DNA from: JAWKOK01 sp963765875
GTDB taxonomy: Bacteria > Chloroflexota > Anaerolineae > Caldilineales > Caldilineaceae
Length of the DNA: 64,000 nt
Direction of reading: 5' to 3'
Assembly: GCA_963765875.1 (NCBI GenBank)
Contig: CAVXYK010000013.1
Span: forward strand, 1-64,000
Part shown: one piece after another, positions 52,000 to 60,257 of the stretch
Layout of the letters: the number at the start of each line of letters is the position of its first letter
Numbering within the stretch: the first letter of the stretch is position 1
Program-made: the position numbers and the translations under genes
Notes under the pieces: model-generated
Told to the model about the DNA's origin: nothing
Databases searched by the model: none
Seen by the model: the letters and a program-made list of their open reading frames with translations, nothing else

Positions 52000-53178
52000 T
52001 CAATACAATGTATTGCCGAACGTGCCCAGTAGGGCATACGCCTCATCACCCAGCGTGAGTAGATGCGCGTGGAGAGCCGCAGCCTGCTCAACACCGCCTG
52101 GACTGAGCAGCCGTGGCGGTTCCGCGTCCGGCGGCAGGGCTGCGGCACGCTTGGCAACGCTCGGCCACTGGATGGCCTGGTTGGCGATGGCAGTGAGGGC
52201 AGCCGTGGCCGCGTATCCAAAACGGGCCAGCCGTGCATCGCCCTGCCAGCCGGCATCGCGCAGACCATCCACATAGCCGCCAAAGATCAGGCCATCCAAC
52301 TCGGCAATTCGTTCGATGTCGATGGCCACAAAACGCAGACTCGCTTGAAAGAGCGCGACAAGCTCCTCGCCAACGGCGCCAGGGCCTAGCATAGACCAGT
52401 CAATGGCGACAGTTTGGGATTCTCCGTGCTTGTCATCACAAGCGATCAGATTGCGCCGGAAAGCGTCGTGATGGCAGAGCGCGCGTGGTAGCCGATCCAG
52501 CACTGATAGCAATCGGTCATGTTCCGCCCATAAGCGCAGGCCTTGGGCGATGCGTTCTTTCGTCGACATGCCGACGAAGAGTGGGTTTTGTTGCAATTGG
52601 GGGAGGTCGGCAATGCCGGGTTTGGCCAAGGTCAACCGTTGGCGAAACTGGCCGCTCGACAGCCAAGGGACGTTGGGCAACGGTTTTCCAACCAGATAGG
52701 CGCCATTGAATCGGCCAAGATGGCGAGCGGCCATTGCGTAGCGCTCCAACGACCACTCGTTGTCACCGCTCTCTTGAATCTCTTCCATCCAGAGCCAGCT
52801 CTCTTGGCCTGGGTAGCCGACCACGCTCAGGCAGCGCGGCGCCGCCAAACCTTCGGGCAGGTCGTCCAGCAGGCCGTGTTGGTAGATCAACGCTTCCCGC
52901 CTCCAGTAATCCCAGGCCGTGGCTTCGGCGCTGCCCATGTCAGGCCCCAGAGCTTTCAGAATGGCCGACCAGCTGCGAGTCTCTCCGTTGACCAGTGCCT
53001 CGCCATGAAAACGATAGACTCCAAAGGCATGGCCGAATCCACCTACGATGGTTTCATAGCGCCAGTCTCCAAGGGTGACGTTGGGCGTCTCGAATATTGC
53101 GCGTACAATCGGGTTCAGGGTTGCCCGATCTACCGATTCTAGTCGTTTCTCAAACTCGTCAAGACCGGTTTCTGACAT
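52000..53178 (-). CDS. APH/choline-kinase-like phosphotransferase
   Basis: 392 residues with the aminoglycoside phosphotransferase fold. There is a C-terminal catalytic loop CHHDAFRRNLI (HxDxxxxN form), followed by the metal-binding VAIDWSMLGPG. N-terminal nucleotide-binding strands include YETIVGGFGHAFGVYRF and a candidate ATP lysine in WSAILKALG. Enzymes of this fold phosphorylate small alcohols, antibiotics or sugars. The substrate cannot be inferred and there is no operon partner. The start is the ATG at 53178. Confidence 0.75.
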   Translation of the reverse strand: MSETGLDEFEKRLESVDRATLNPIVRAIFETPNVTLGDWRYETIVGGFGHAFGVYRFHGEALVNGETRSWSAILKALGPDMGSAEATAWDYWRREALIYQHGLLDDLPEGLAAPRCLSVVGYPGQESWLWMEEIQESGDNEWSLERYAMAARHLGRFNGAYLVGKPLPNVPWLSSGQFRQRLTLAKPGIADLPQLQQNPLFVGMSTKERIAQGLRLWAEHDRLLSVLDRLPRALCHHDAFRRNLIACDDKHGESQTVAIDWSMLGPGAVGEELVALFQASLRFVAIDIERIAELDGLIFGGYVDGLRDAGWQGDARLARFGYAATAALTAIANQAIQWPSVAKRAAALPPDAEPPRLLSPGGVEQAAALHAHLLTLGDEAYALLGTFGNTLY

Positions 53179-53845
53179 CGTTGGTTCCAGTCAAGGGCAG
53201 TGACAAGGGACAAGGGTTCGGCTGTTGACTGGCGCACCCAGATGATATCAGATTCTGATTCTACGTCTACTCATGGAATCCAATCGGGGCGCATTTCATG
53301 CAGGGCGAACTTGTGATGCTGAGTAGCTGATGAAGCGCGGCTTCATAAAAACAAGAAGAAACAAGGTGCGCTCAACCGTGTCCCTGTCATTCTGAGTGGG
53401 TCACCGTATCCAGTTCGATCATCAAAACAGATTAGCGAAGAATCTGTACAACCCCGTCCAGACCCTTCGTTGGTCTCTCAAGAGGTCCAATCCACTGACG
53501 CTTTCCCACTCAGGGTGACAGTCTATCTCTTGCCGCAAATGGGCATGTTTCATAGAAGCATTTTCGCTCCAATAGACCGACCACATTGACAGACCGGTGA
53601 AGAATCTGTTCTTGCAACGCAGAGACCCTTCGCTGGTCACTCGGGTGCATCAATCCGTTTGCCGCAGTTGGACTTGTTTTCTTGCAAGCAGGTTGAGCCC
53701 ATACACGCGACGACCGTTCAACCCGGCGAAGAGCCTCGTCCCTGCTCACCCAGGGATGGCGTTTTTCCACCCATGTTCATATGTGTTCATCTGTGGCAAA
53801 ATCAGATCGACAGTCTGCGCTTGAACGAAAAAGGGAGGCAAAACC
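53179..53845. other. Long non-coding stretch with short dispersed repeats
   Basis: I see no convincing gene in these 667 bp. Short repeated phrases include CATTCTGAGTGGGTCACCG with its near mirror CCCACTCAGGGTGACAG, and GAAGAATCTGT twice (53439 and 53599). TTCATCTGTGGCAAAAT near 53787 resembles the terminal repeats at 22961 and 23241. Confidence 0.5.
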
Positions 53846-54601
53846 ATGTATCAAACTGACATGTACGAAGGAATGATCGCCGAAACGGTGACCATGCAAG
53901 GGGCCAACGGTGATACCATCAACGCCTACTACGCTCGACCGCTGGGACCGGGGCCCTTCCCTGGCGTTGTGGCCATCCACCACATGCCGGGGTGGGATGA
54001 ATGGTACCGTGAGGCCGTGCGCAAGCTGGCTTACCATGGCTATGCCACACTCTCGCCCAATCTCTACTTCCGCTCCGGCCATGGCACACCCGAGGATGTG
54101 GCTGCCAAGGTGCGAGCCGAAGGCGGTGTCCCCGATGGGCAGGCCGTGGGCGACATTGAAGGCGCAATGCGATTTCTGCGTGACCAGCCGATCAGCAACG
54201 GCAAAGTGGGCGTCTGGGGCACCTGTTCCGGTGGCCGCCATGCCTATCTGGCTGCCTGTCTGCTGAACGGCTTTGACGCCGTCATCGACTGTTGGGGCGG
54301 CGGAGTCGTCATGGACGAAGCCGACTTGACGCCGAACCGGCCGGTGGCTCCCCTCGACTACACAGCTGATCTTGACTGTCCTTTGCTGGGCATCTTTGGC
54401 CAGGACGACAGCAGTCCCACGCCGGAACAGGTGGCCATTCAGGAAGCGGCGCTGATCGAGCACGGCAAGGATTTTGACTTCCATATGTACCCCGATGCCG
54501 GTCACGGCTTCTACTACTATCACCGGCCCAACTATCGCCAGGCCCAGGCCGTGGACGGCTGGCAGAAGATGTTCGCCTTTTTGGAGACCCACCTCGGATA
54601 G
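53846..54601 (+). CDS. Dienelactone hydrolase family protein
   Basis: 251 residues, with GGGAGG 7-8 nt before the ATG at 53846. The alpha/beta hydrolase triad is visible. The nucleophile cysteine lies in WGTCSGGRHAYLAA, the aspartate in IFGQDDSSPTP and the histidine in DAGHGFYYYH. A cysteine nucleophile is the mark of dienelactone hydrolases rather than general esterases. The natural substrate may be a lactone or ester other than dienelactone. It is followed after 10 bp by the DUF6295-like gene, so the two form an operon. Confidence 0.85.
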   Translation: MYQTDMYEGMIAETVTMQGANGDTINAYYARPLGPGPFPGVVAIHHMPGWDEWYREAVRKLAYHGYATLSPNLYFRSGHGTPEDVAAKVRAEGGVPDGQAVGDIEGAMRFLRDQPISNGKVGVWGTCSGGRHAYLAACLLNGFDAVIDCWGGGVVMDEADLTPNRPVAPLDYTADLDCPLLGIFGQDDSSPTPEQVAIQEAALIEHGKDFDFHMYPDAGHGFYYYHRPNYRQAQAVDGWQKMFAFLETHLG

Positions 54602-54611
54602 GAGCTCACCC

Positions 54612-54884
54612 ATGTGCACAATGATTGTGAAACAGATCGGCATCGAAGGCAGCGGCAAGGCCGGCGGCAGCTGGTTCAACTTGAGCCAGGCCAATGTCTC
54701 CTACGACCATCCCTTTGACTTTGCGCAGGAGCATGCGCTCAACATTGACTTTGTCAACGAATCGATGGATCCCGGCGCAAGAGTCGCCGTGGAACTGAGC
54801 GCCGAAGCCGCGCTGGCGCTTGTGGAGACCATTCAGACTGTTCTGGCCCAGGCGGAGAACGGCGGCCACATCGAACATGCCTAA
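54612..54884 (+). CDS. DUF6295-like small protein
   Basis: 90 residues from an ATG at 54612 with GGAG about 7 nt upstream and only 10 bp after the hydrolase stop. Conserved-looking parts are the N-terminal MCTMIVKQIGIEGSGKAGGS, the HPFDFAQEHALNIDFVNES stretch and a C-terminal ELSAEAALALVETIQTVLAQ helix. I recall this small family occurring next to dienelactone-type hydrolases. Its function is unknown. Confidence 0.7.
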   Translation: MCTMIVKQIGIEGSGKAGGSWFNLSQANVSYDHPFDFAQEHALNIDFVNESMDPGARVAVELSAEAALALVETIQTVLAQAENGGHIEHA

Positions 54885-54913
54885 ACTGAAGGCGCAATGA
54901 AAACATGACTTAT

Positions 54914-55271
54914 GTAGGTCCGACTTGCAGTCGGACGAGTGTGGTGACCTCTGAATCCGTCTGGTATATCTACCTTGTCACGCTGCAAGCGTGACCTACA
55001 AAACTCATGATCCCGCTGTGCTTTCAGTTTAGATCGCCGCTGCTGACTGTGGGAAGGATGCTGGAGACCCGCAGAACAGTGGTGGAGGAAATCTGCGTTT
55101 GTTTTTATGTAGACATGTTCTGCAAGACATGATATTGTAATCTCAGTCCCATTTGGGATTGGTATGGTCACTGCAACTGATACCAATTGTCCGGTCAACG
55201 ATCGTGCATTGTAGGGGCAGGGCTTGCCGCTGCCCGCTCACCGCAGTGGGCGACCACAGGGGTCGTCCCTA
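54914..55271. repeat. Hairpin repeats in the gap before the acidic lipoprotein gene
   Basis: A composite palindrome at 54914-54998 has outer GTAGGTC/GACCTAC and inner TCCGACT/AGTCGGA and GTCACGC/GCGTGAC stems; its first stem recurs near 16302. A second at about 55211-55271 runs from TAGGGGCAGGGCTTGCC to GTCGTCCCTAC with GGGCGACC/GGTCG-type stems. No gene is supported between 54885 and 55407. Confidence 0.6.
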
Positions 55272-55407
55272 CGAAATCATGGTTCATGAATGGGCAAACG
55301 GTATCACTGAACGAAAAAATCCTTGCGTACACCTCGTGTTTGATCGCTCGACAGCGTAGCTAGATGAAGCCAACAACACAAAACAATGAAATCGAAGGGA
55401 TGCCATC

Positions 55408-56307
55408 ATGAAGACACGCAGACTCCATCTCACCATCATCGCCATCCTTGTGTTACTGCTTTCCGCGTCGCTGCTGGGCGCATGTGGCAGAGACAGGGAC
55501 GATTCGTCCGGCGACACAGTTGAAGAGCCTACTGCCGAAGTTGAAGGGGTAGCCGGAGGCGTTGAGGTGGAGGCCGCCGAGGTCGAAGAGGCCGACGCAG
55601 AAGCGCCTGACGCCGACAGTGAAGAAGCTGCCGGTGAGGCTGAAGCAGCTGCTGACGAATCCGCTGGTGAAGCCGAAGAAGCGGCTACTGACGCTGAGGC
55701 AACCGATGCTGAAGGCGCAGAAGAGGCAACCGCTGACGGCGAGGAAGCCGCTGGCGATTCTGAAACTGAACAGGCCGCCGTCGACGCTGAGGCGGGTGAT
55801 ACAGAAGGTGAAGGCGACGCTGCTGCCGAGGCCGAAGAGAGCACTGCCGAAGGAGCGGAAGAAGTCGCTTCCGAGGTTGAGGCTGCTGTCGAAGAGGTCG
55901 AGGAGGCCGCTGATGAAGCCGCCGGTGGCGCTGAAGATGCTGCTGCTGAAGAGGCAACCGGTGACGGTGAAGAGGCTGTTGCCGAGGCAGAAGAGAGCGC
56001 TGCCGAGGGAGCGGAAGAAGTCGCTTCCGGGGTTGAGGCCGCTGCCGAAGACGTCGAGGACGCGGCTGATGAAGCGGCTGCCGAAGAGACTGAGGGCGCT
56101 GTTGAAGAGGCAATCGGTGAAGCTGAAGAAGCAGTCGCCGAGGCCGAAGATAGCGCTGCCGAGGGGGCGGAAGAAGTCGCTTCCGAGGTTGAGGCCGCTG
56201 CCGAAGACGTCGAGGACGCGGCTGATGAAGCGGCTGCCGAAGAGACTGAGGGCGCTGTTGAAGAGGCAATCGGTGAAGTTGAAGAAGCAGTTGCCGAAGA
56301 GATCTGA
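55408..56307 (+). CDS. Ala/Glu-rich acidic repeat lipoprotein, N-terminal part
   Basis: The ATG at 55408 has AAGGGA 8 nt upstream. The signal peptide ends in a lipobox (SASLLGACGRD), so the protein should be lipid-anchored. The remainder is extremely acidic and built of Ala, Glu, Val and Asp (AEEVASEVEAAAEDVEDAAD). It is predicted to form long helices or coiled coils without enzyme motifs. A 156-bp unit is tandemly duplicated at 55981-56292. The frame is lost near 56303 and recovers in other frames up to an SH3-like domain that ends at 57116. Intact length would be about 570 residues. Confidence 0.75.
   Translation: MKTRRLHLTIIAILVLLLSASLLGACGRDRDDSSGDTVEEPTAEVEGVAGGVEVEAAEVEEADAEAPDADSEEAAGEAEAAADESAGEAEEAATDAEATDAEGAEEATADGEEAAGDSETEQAAVDAEAGDTEGEGDAAAEAEESTAEGAEEVASEVEAAVEEVEEAADEAAGGAEDAAAEEATGDGEEAVAEAEESAAEGAEEVASGVEAAAEDVEDAADEAAAEETEGAVEEAIGEAEEAVAEAEDSAAEGAEEVASEVEAAAEDVEDAADEAAAEETEGAVEEAIGEVEEAVAEEI
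55981..56292 (+). repeat. Tandem 156-bp coding repeat
   Basis: Two nearly identical units (55981-56136 and 56137-56292) encode 52 residues each, with the phrase EEVASxVEAAAEDVEDAADE. Degenerate units continue on both sides. The unit length is a multiple of three, so copy changes would keep the frame. It is a likely site of length variation between strains. Confidence 0.8.
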
Positions 56308-57116
56308 AGAGAGCGCTGCCGATGGAGCGGAAGAAGTAGCTTCTGAGGTTGAGGCCGTTGATGAAGATGCCGAAGCCGCTGTTGATGAAACCGCCAAGGA
56401 AGCTGAAGAAGCAGTTGCCGAGGTCGAAGAGAGCGCTGCCGAGGGAGAGGAAGAGGTAGCATCCGAGGTCTGAAGCCGTTGCCGAAGAGGTCGAAGCCGC
56501 TGTCGATGAGCCCGCCGATGAAGCTGAAGAAGCAGTTGCCGAGGTCGAAGAGAGCGCTGCCGAGGGAGAGGACGAAGTTGCTTCCGAGTCTGAGGCCGTT
56601 GCCGAAGAGGCTGAAGCCGCTGTCGATGAAACCGCCGATGAAGCTGAAGAAGCAGTTGCTGAGATCGAAGAGAGCGCTGCCGAGGGGGCGGAAGAAGTAG
56701 CCTCCGAGTCTGGGGCCGCTGCTGAAGAGGGTGCGGAAAAAGACGCTGCTGAAACTAAAGCCATGGCTGAGGAGGACGAGGCCGCTGCCGAAGCGGTTGT
56801 CGCAGTTGCCGCAGCGACTGACGATAGCGATTCTGCTGAATCGGCCACTGATGAGCCCGCTGTCGATGAAGCCGCCGCGGCAGCGTCGACGGCCGTCGTG
56901 ACCGCATCCGCTGCCAACCTGCGCTCTGGCCCGGGCAGCGCCTACGAGGTCGTCGCCGTTGTCTCCAACGGTGATGAACTGACCATCGTCGGCCAGACCA
57001 ACGACTGTGCGAACCTGGTGGTCCTCACCGCTGATGGCGTCGAAGGCTGGCTTTCGGCCATGCTGGTATCGACGGATGTTGATTGTGAAGATGTAGAGGC
57101 GGTTGAGGCCCCGTAG
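56304..57116 (+). pseudogene. Acidic lipoprotein, C-terminal part with bacterial SH3 domain
   Basis: From about 56304 to 56473 the acidic repeat continues in a second frame. An extra G near 56468 then shifts it to a third frame that runs to the stop at 57116. The end is a clear SH3b domain (ASAANLRSGPGSAYEVVAVV, GDELTIVGQ, DGVEGWLSAML), a module that commonly binds cell-wall polymers. The simplest reading is one lipoprotein with a long acidic stalk and an SH3b head. A start at 56763 within this part is unlikely to be used on its own. Confidence 0.7.
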
Positions 57117-57150
57117 ACATCAAATTGGCGAAGCCTGCCAGGCAACAGCA

Positions 57151-57184
57151 AAAGGGGACGCTCCGAATTTGGAGCGTCCCCTTT
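57151..57184. terminator. Strong symmetric terminator hairpin
   Basis: AAAGGGGACGCTCC (57151-57164), loop GAATTT, and GGAGCGTCCCCTTT (57171-57184) make a perfect 14-bp stem with A and T ends. It lies 35 nt after the lipoprotein stop. The rest of 57117-57355 shows only a fragment of the TTGTTTGCGAAGC repeat near 57300. Confidence 0.75.
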
Positions 57185-57355
57185 CGCGTGGTGTTGAATT
57201 CTGACGAATCTGAGGAAGCATGACTTGCGGGCCATTTCAGACTGCCTCTTGTTAGTGCGTCGGCCATGTAGTATCATCTGGATATGTTGGCCCTTTGCGT
57301 CTGCTTCGCAAACAAAGTGAATTGAAGGCGCAAACTCATTGATGGAGAGTTGATC

Positions 57356-57775
57356 ATGGCGCAAACAGTGACCCTTACATTGCCGGACGCCGTCTATTTT
57401 CGATTGAAACGGGCGGCTCAGATAACATATCGTAGCATGGACGATATTGTGGCATCTACTGTCGCTGCCTCTTTCGTGTCAGATGCGGATTTGCCGGAAG
57501 GTTTGGCAGCGGAGTTGACGGCCATGCGATTTTTCAGCGATGATGCCCTATGGGCGGCCACCCACCCTTCGATGTCTGATGCTGAGCAACAGCGGTTGGC
57601 GCAGTTGAACATGTTGGTCAAGGAACGAACTCTGACATTGCCCGAACAGGCCGAACAGGAGGCGCTCTTGGATGCCTACAATCTCTCCATGTTACGCCGC
57701 GCTCAGGCGTTGGCTCTCCTCAAACAGCGCGGACACGATATCACGCCCGCCTTGCAGCCGCTTCAGGATGCTTAA
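57356..57775 (+). CDS. Small alpha-helical protein paired with an HNH nuclease
   Basis: 139 residues. The ATG at 57356 has GGAGAG 6 nt upstream. The N-terminus begins with a beta strand and helix (QTVTLTLPDAVYFRLKRAAQ) like a ribbon-helix-helix or antitoxin DNA-binding region. The rest is helical (LTLPEQAEQEALLDAYNLSM). Its stop codon shares one base with the HNH gene start (TAATG), so the two are translationally coupled. Such pairs recur in Chloroflexota and cyanobacteria, as far as I recall, but without an established function. A role as the nuclease's partner or antidote is inference. Confidence 0.7.
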   Translation: MAQTVTLTLPDAVYFRLKRAAQITYRSMDDIVASTVAASFVSDADLPEGLAAELTAMRFFSDDALWAATHPSMSDAEQQRLAQLNMLVKERTLTLPEQAEQEALLDAYNLSMLRRAQALALLKQRGHDITPALQPLQDA

Positions 57776-58197
57776 TGTCATCGCATATTCCGCACCCCCT
57801 GCGGGAGCAAGTCCGTCATCGGGCGCAACAAAGGTGTGAATACTGCCGTAGCGCAGAATGGTTGACCGGCCAACGTCACGAACTTGATCACATTCTGCCC
57901 CGCCATTTGGGTGGTGTTACCATGGTCGAGAACCTCTGTCTGGCCTGCTCATCCTGCAACAGCCACAAGCACATACGCACCGCAGCCACCGATCCGGAAA
58001 CCGGCAATACCGTTTCCCTCTTCAATCCGCGCGTGCAACGTTGGTCCGATCACTTCGCCTGGAGTGAAGATGGAACGCACATCGTCGGTCTCACGCCCGT
58101 AGGTCGGGCCACAATCGACGCTCTCGACATGAATCACACGATTGTTGTGGCGGCCCGTTCCCTATGGATCAGCATCGGATATCATCCGCCTCAATAG
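57775..58197 (+). CDS. HNH endonuclease
   Basis: 140 residues with a complete HNH motif. The zinc cysteines are CEYC and CLACSSCN. The catalytic region is HELDHILPRHLGG and the final part is NSHKHIRT. It overlaps the upstream gene by one base. Small stand-alone HNH proteins of this kind may act in phage defence, DNA repair or toxin-antitoxin-like pairs. No integrase or restriction genes are near. Confidence 0.85.
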   Translation: MSSHIPHPLREQVRHRAQQRCEYCRSAEWLTGQRHELDHILPRHLGGVTMVENLCLACSSCNSHKHIRTAATDPETGNTVSLFNPRVQRWSDHFAWSEDGTHIVGLTPVGRATIDALDMNHTIVVAARSLWISIGYHPPQ

Positions 58198-58429
58198 TGA
58201 CTGGCCAACACGATTCTCTACGAGCAATCTTCACCTGTAATCCCGACGGCATAGAGCAATGGCCTGAGTGCATGACTTACGGCACACTCGCTGCTGAGAT
58301 CGATCGTCGTACAGATCTCAACACGTGACCCTACTGGCTATGGTCAGCGCGCAGGTGTGACTGCCACCCGCCGCGACACGAACATAGGCCACAGCAGCGT
58401 CATTCGTACCATCGATAATCGCGGATGGC

Positions 58430-58933
58430 TCAGCGAACACGAATCCCAGGTGGCGGGGCAAGCGGGATAAATGGCTCACTCGAAGTTTCTTCACCGGTAT
58501 GCAACTCGTTGACCGCCGCTTCCTGCCGATCGACCAGGACGCTGACGGAGCCGATCATCACATCCACCGAACCAGTGGCAGCGCCAGAGAAAGTGACGGT
58601 GTATGCGCCGGGCGCTTCAACTGGTATGGTATAGCCGCCGCTGTTGGCCGTAACCGCGTAATACTTCCCCTGGCTGGGCGTGACAATGACATTACCGACG
58701 CCTTCGCCAGGATCATAGCGCCCGTTGCCGTTGCCATCACGCCAGACCGTGCCCACAATAAATTGGCTGAAATGATCAGGAGAGCTTTCCTTCGGCCTAC
58801 AGTAATTCCCCGTGGTGACCAGCGGCCCGACTTGGGTATCAGGGCCATTCTCTGGAACCATCGCCAAACCGACATTGGTATAGTCCCCATCCAGTGACAT
58901 AATGGCCTTGCGATGACCGCGGGTGGACTGCAT
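58430..58933 (-). CDS. CAP-domain secreted protein, C-terminal part
   Basis: Begins with the last motif of a CAP/SCP domain (STRGHRKAIMSLDGDYTNVG). An SdrD-B/carboxypeptidase-regulatory-like beta domain follows (TVWRDGNGNGRYDPGEGVGN, GGYTIPVEAPGAYTVTFSG). It continues the fragment at 58958-59526 after at least one shift; the text between the two (ARSSLYAHAALNIDRAE) reads in a third frame. Downstream, 58198-58429, an RCC1-like scrap (VAAGGSHTCALT) can be read in another frame but is too short to call. Confidence 0.65.
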   Translation of the reverse strand: MQSTRGHRKAIMSLDGDYTNVGLAMVPENGPDTQVGPLVTTGNYCRPKESSPDHFSQFIVGTVWRDGNGNGRYDPGEGVGNVIVTPSQGKYYAVTANSGGYTIPVEAPGAYTVTFSGAATGSVDVMIGSVSVLVDRQEAAVNELHTGEETSSEPFIPLAPPPGIRVR

Positions 58934-58957
58934 TCCGGTGCCATCATTTCCGCCCGA

Positions 58958-59526
58958 TCAATGTTGAGGGCTGCGTGGGCATAGAGCGAACTGCGAGCGT
59001 ACGCAAATACATTTCCTCGCGTAACGCCGACAGTGGAAACCGGCTTGTTGAACCCTCAGAAATTGGTTATCGTGATCTTGGGCATCACGGGCGATGAGAT
59101 CGTCCGAGTGCGCTTTGGCCGCGTTGTACAAACGGACATCAAAGACCGCCGGCGGCTTGGCCGTATAGCCGGCAAATTCGCTCTGCAGCAGGTTGGTATC
59201 AATCCCAAAATACTCGCATCCGCCGGCAATCTCCGGTTCGGTAGTCGTTGCCAGCCAGATGCCCTCCTGGGTAGGATTGGCTCTAGCCCGGTTCATCAGC
59301 CAGACCAGTTGCTGTTCGTTGGCATCGGGATGCAAACCATCGGTGGTCTTGTGGAACGTCCACTCTTGAAGCCCAGGGGGTGTTGCAGCAAGCGGTGTTG
59401 TAATAAGTGGAAGGTACAGCCGTGTTGCATTTGAATCCGTCGGCTGGAGCAGCTTGGGCGGTCGAAATCGCCACGACAGCAACTGATCAACAAGAGGATG
59501 GCGAACTTGGCCAAGAATTTCATCAT
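58958..59526 (-). pseudogene. CAP/SCP-domain secreted protein, N-terminal part with frameshifts
   Basis: A signal peptide (MMKFLAKFAILLLISC) starts at 59526 in one frame. The mature region follows in another from about 59480 (RLYLPLITTPLA, then NEQQLVWLMNRARANPTQEG and RLYNAAKAHSDDLIARD), which is the CAP domain opening. CAP domains in bacteria are secreted and of mixed, often unknown, activity. The frame fails again near 59040. I therefore read 59526-58430 as one gene of about 365 residues with three or more single-base shifts. Confidence 0.6.
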
Positions 59527-59649
59527 CGTTGGAGTTTCCTTCATTTGTCATCTTGACTTCGTGCGAAATAGCCCCACTACTATTCGGGACGCCCTATGCG
59601 TTGTCCCGGTCGGCTGTCAGGGCAAACCTAGACGAGTAGATTTTCCCGC

Positions 59650-60126
59650 TCAGCGTGTCAGCAGGGGAAGAAACAGGCGGTTCTCGTCTTGTTCAATCGT
59701 TACCACCATTGCTGCAATTTCTTGGAATGATCCGTTCAATGGACGGTTGGCAGCAGTACAAGTTTCTCCGTCCCTGCCTTGCGTGCATTCATATCCTGAT
59801 AGCGTGTAAACTGAGTCCACAGTGTCAGAGAATTCGACGGTCACAGGATGGCTGCCCGACCGCTCATAGGGCATGATACCGGAATAGAGGCCGTCATCGG
59901 CAAGAGTATCGGGAGCAACTCCGTCATCCCTGAGATCGAACGAGGCAACCGCCCCATCCGGCCCCGTCGACGGTCGCAGTACACGGCTAATGCTGGCAAT
60001 GGGGAAGACATCGGCAACCGAAGCCACAATCTTCACAGGATCAGGTGCGGCTATCCGGCTGTCTCCGATAGCTTCGACCGATGGATAGAAGCTATCTTCT
60101 CCGACAGCTTGAATGCCGGATGCCAC
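59650..60126 (-). CDS. C-terminal part of Asp-box/metalloprotease protein
   Basis: A beta-sandwich region (ISRVLRPSTGPDGAVASFDL, GSHPVTVEFSDTVDSVYTLS) ends in NRLFLPLLTR, the same kind of tail as the protease at 16273. It is joined to the upstream protease domain (60258 and beyond) through short stretches in other frames, for instance GLAFDRIHFPELVQVAPTGD near 60220. It belongs to the single large gene that starts at 63064. Confidence 0.65.
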   Translation of the reverse strand: MASGIQAVGEDSFYPSVEAIGDSRIAAPDPVKIVASVADVFPIASISRVLRPSTGPDGAVASFDLRDDGVAPDTLADDGLYSGIMPYERSGSHPVTVEFSDTVDSVYTLSGYECTQGRDGETCTAANRPLNGSFQEIAAMVVTIEQDENRLFLPLLTR

Positions 60127-60257
60127 AGCTCGCTGTTGCGGTTCATGCCATTGGATCGACAGACTGCTGCGCGCAGCGGCTGAATGTGCCTGGTAGCTCG
60201 ATGGTCGGGTCGTCGTCTCCGGTCGGCGCTACCTGAACCAATTCCGGGAAGTGGATT

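Noticed and set aside
55981..56292. CRISPR-like array
   Set aside because: The repeats are in-frame coding units of 156 bp with no unique spacers and no cas genes nearby.
55284..56917. Long Ser/Ala-rich ORFs on the minus strand
   Set aside because: They are mirror images of the Ala/Glu-rich repeat gene on the plus strand. GC-rich codon bias removes stops from the other strand. They have no start signals or domain content.
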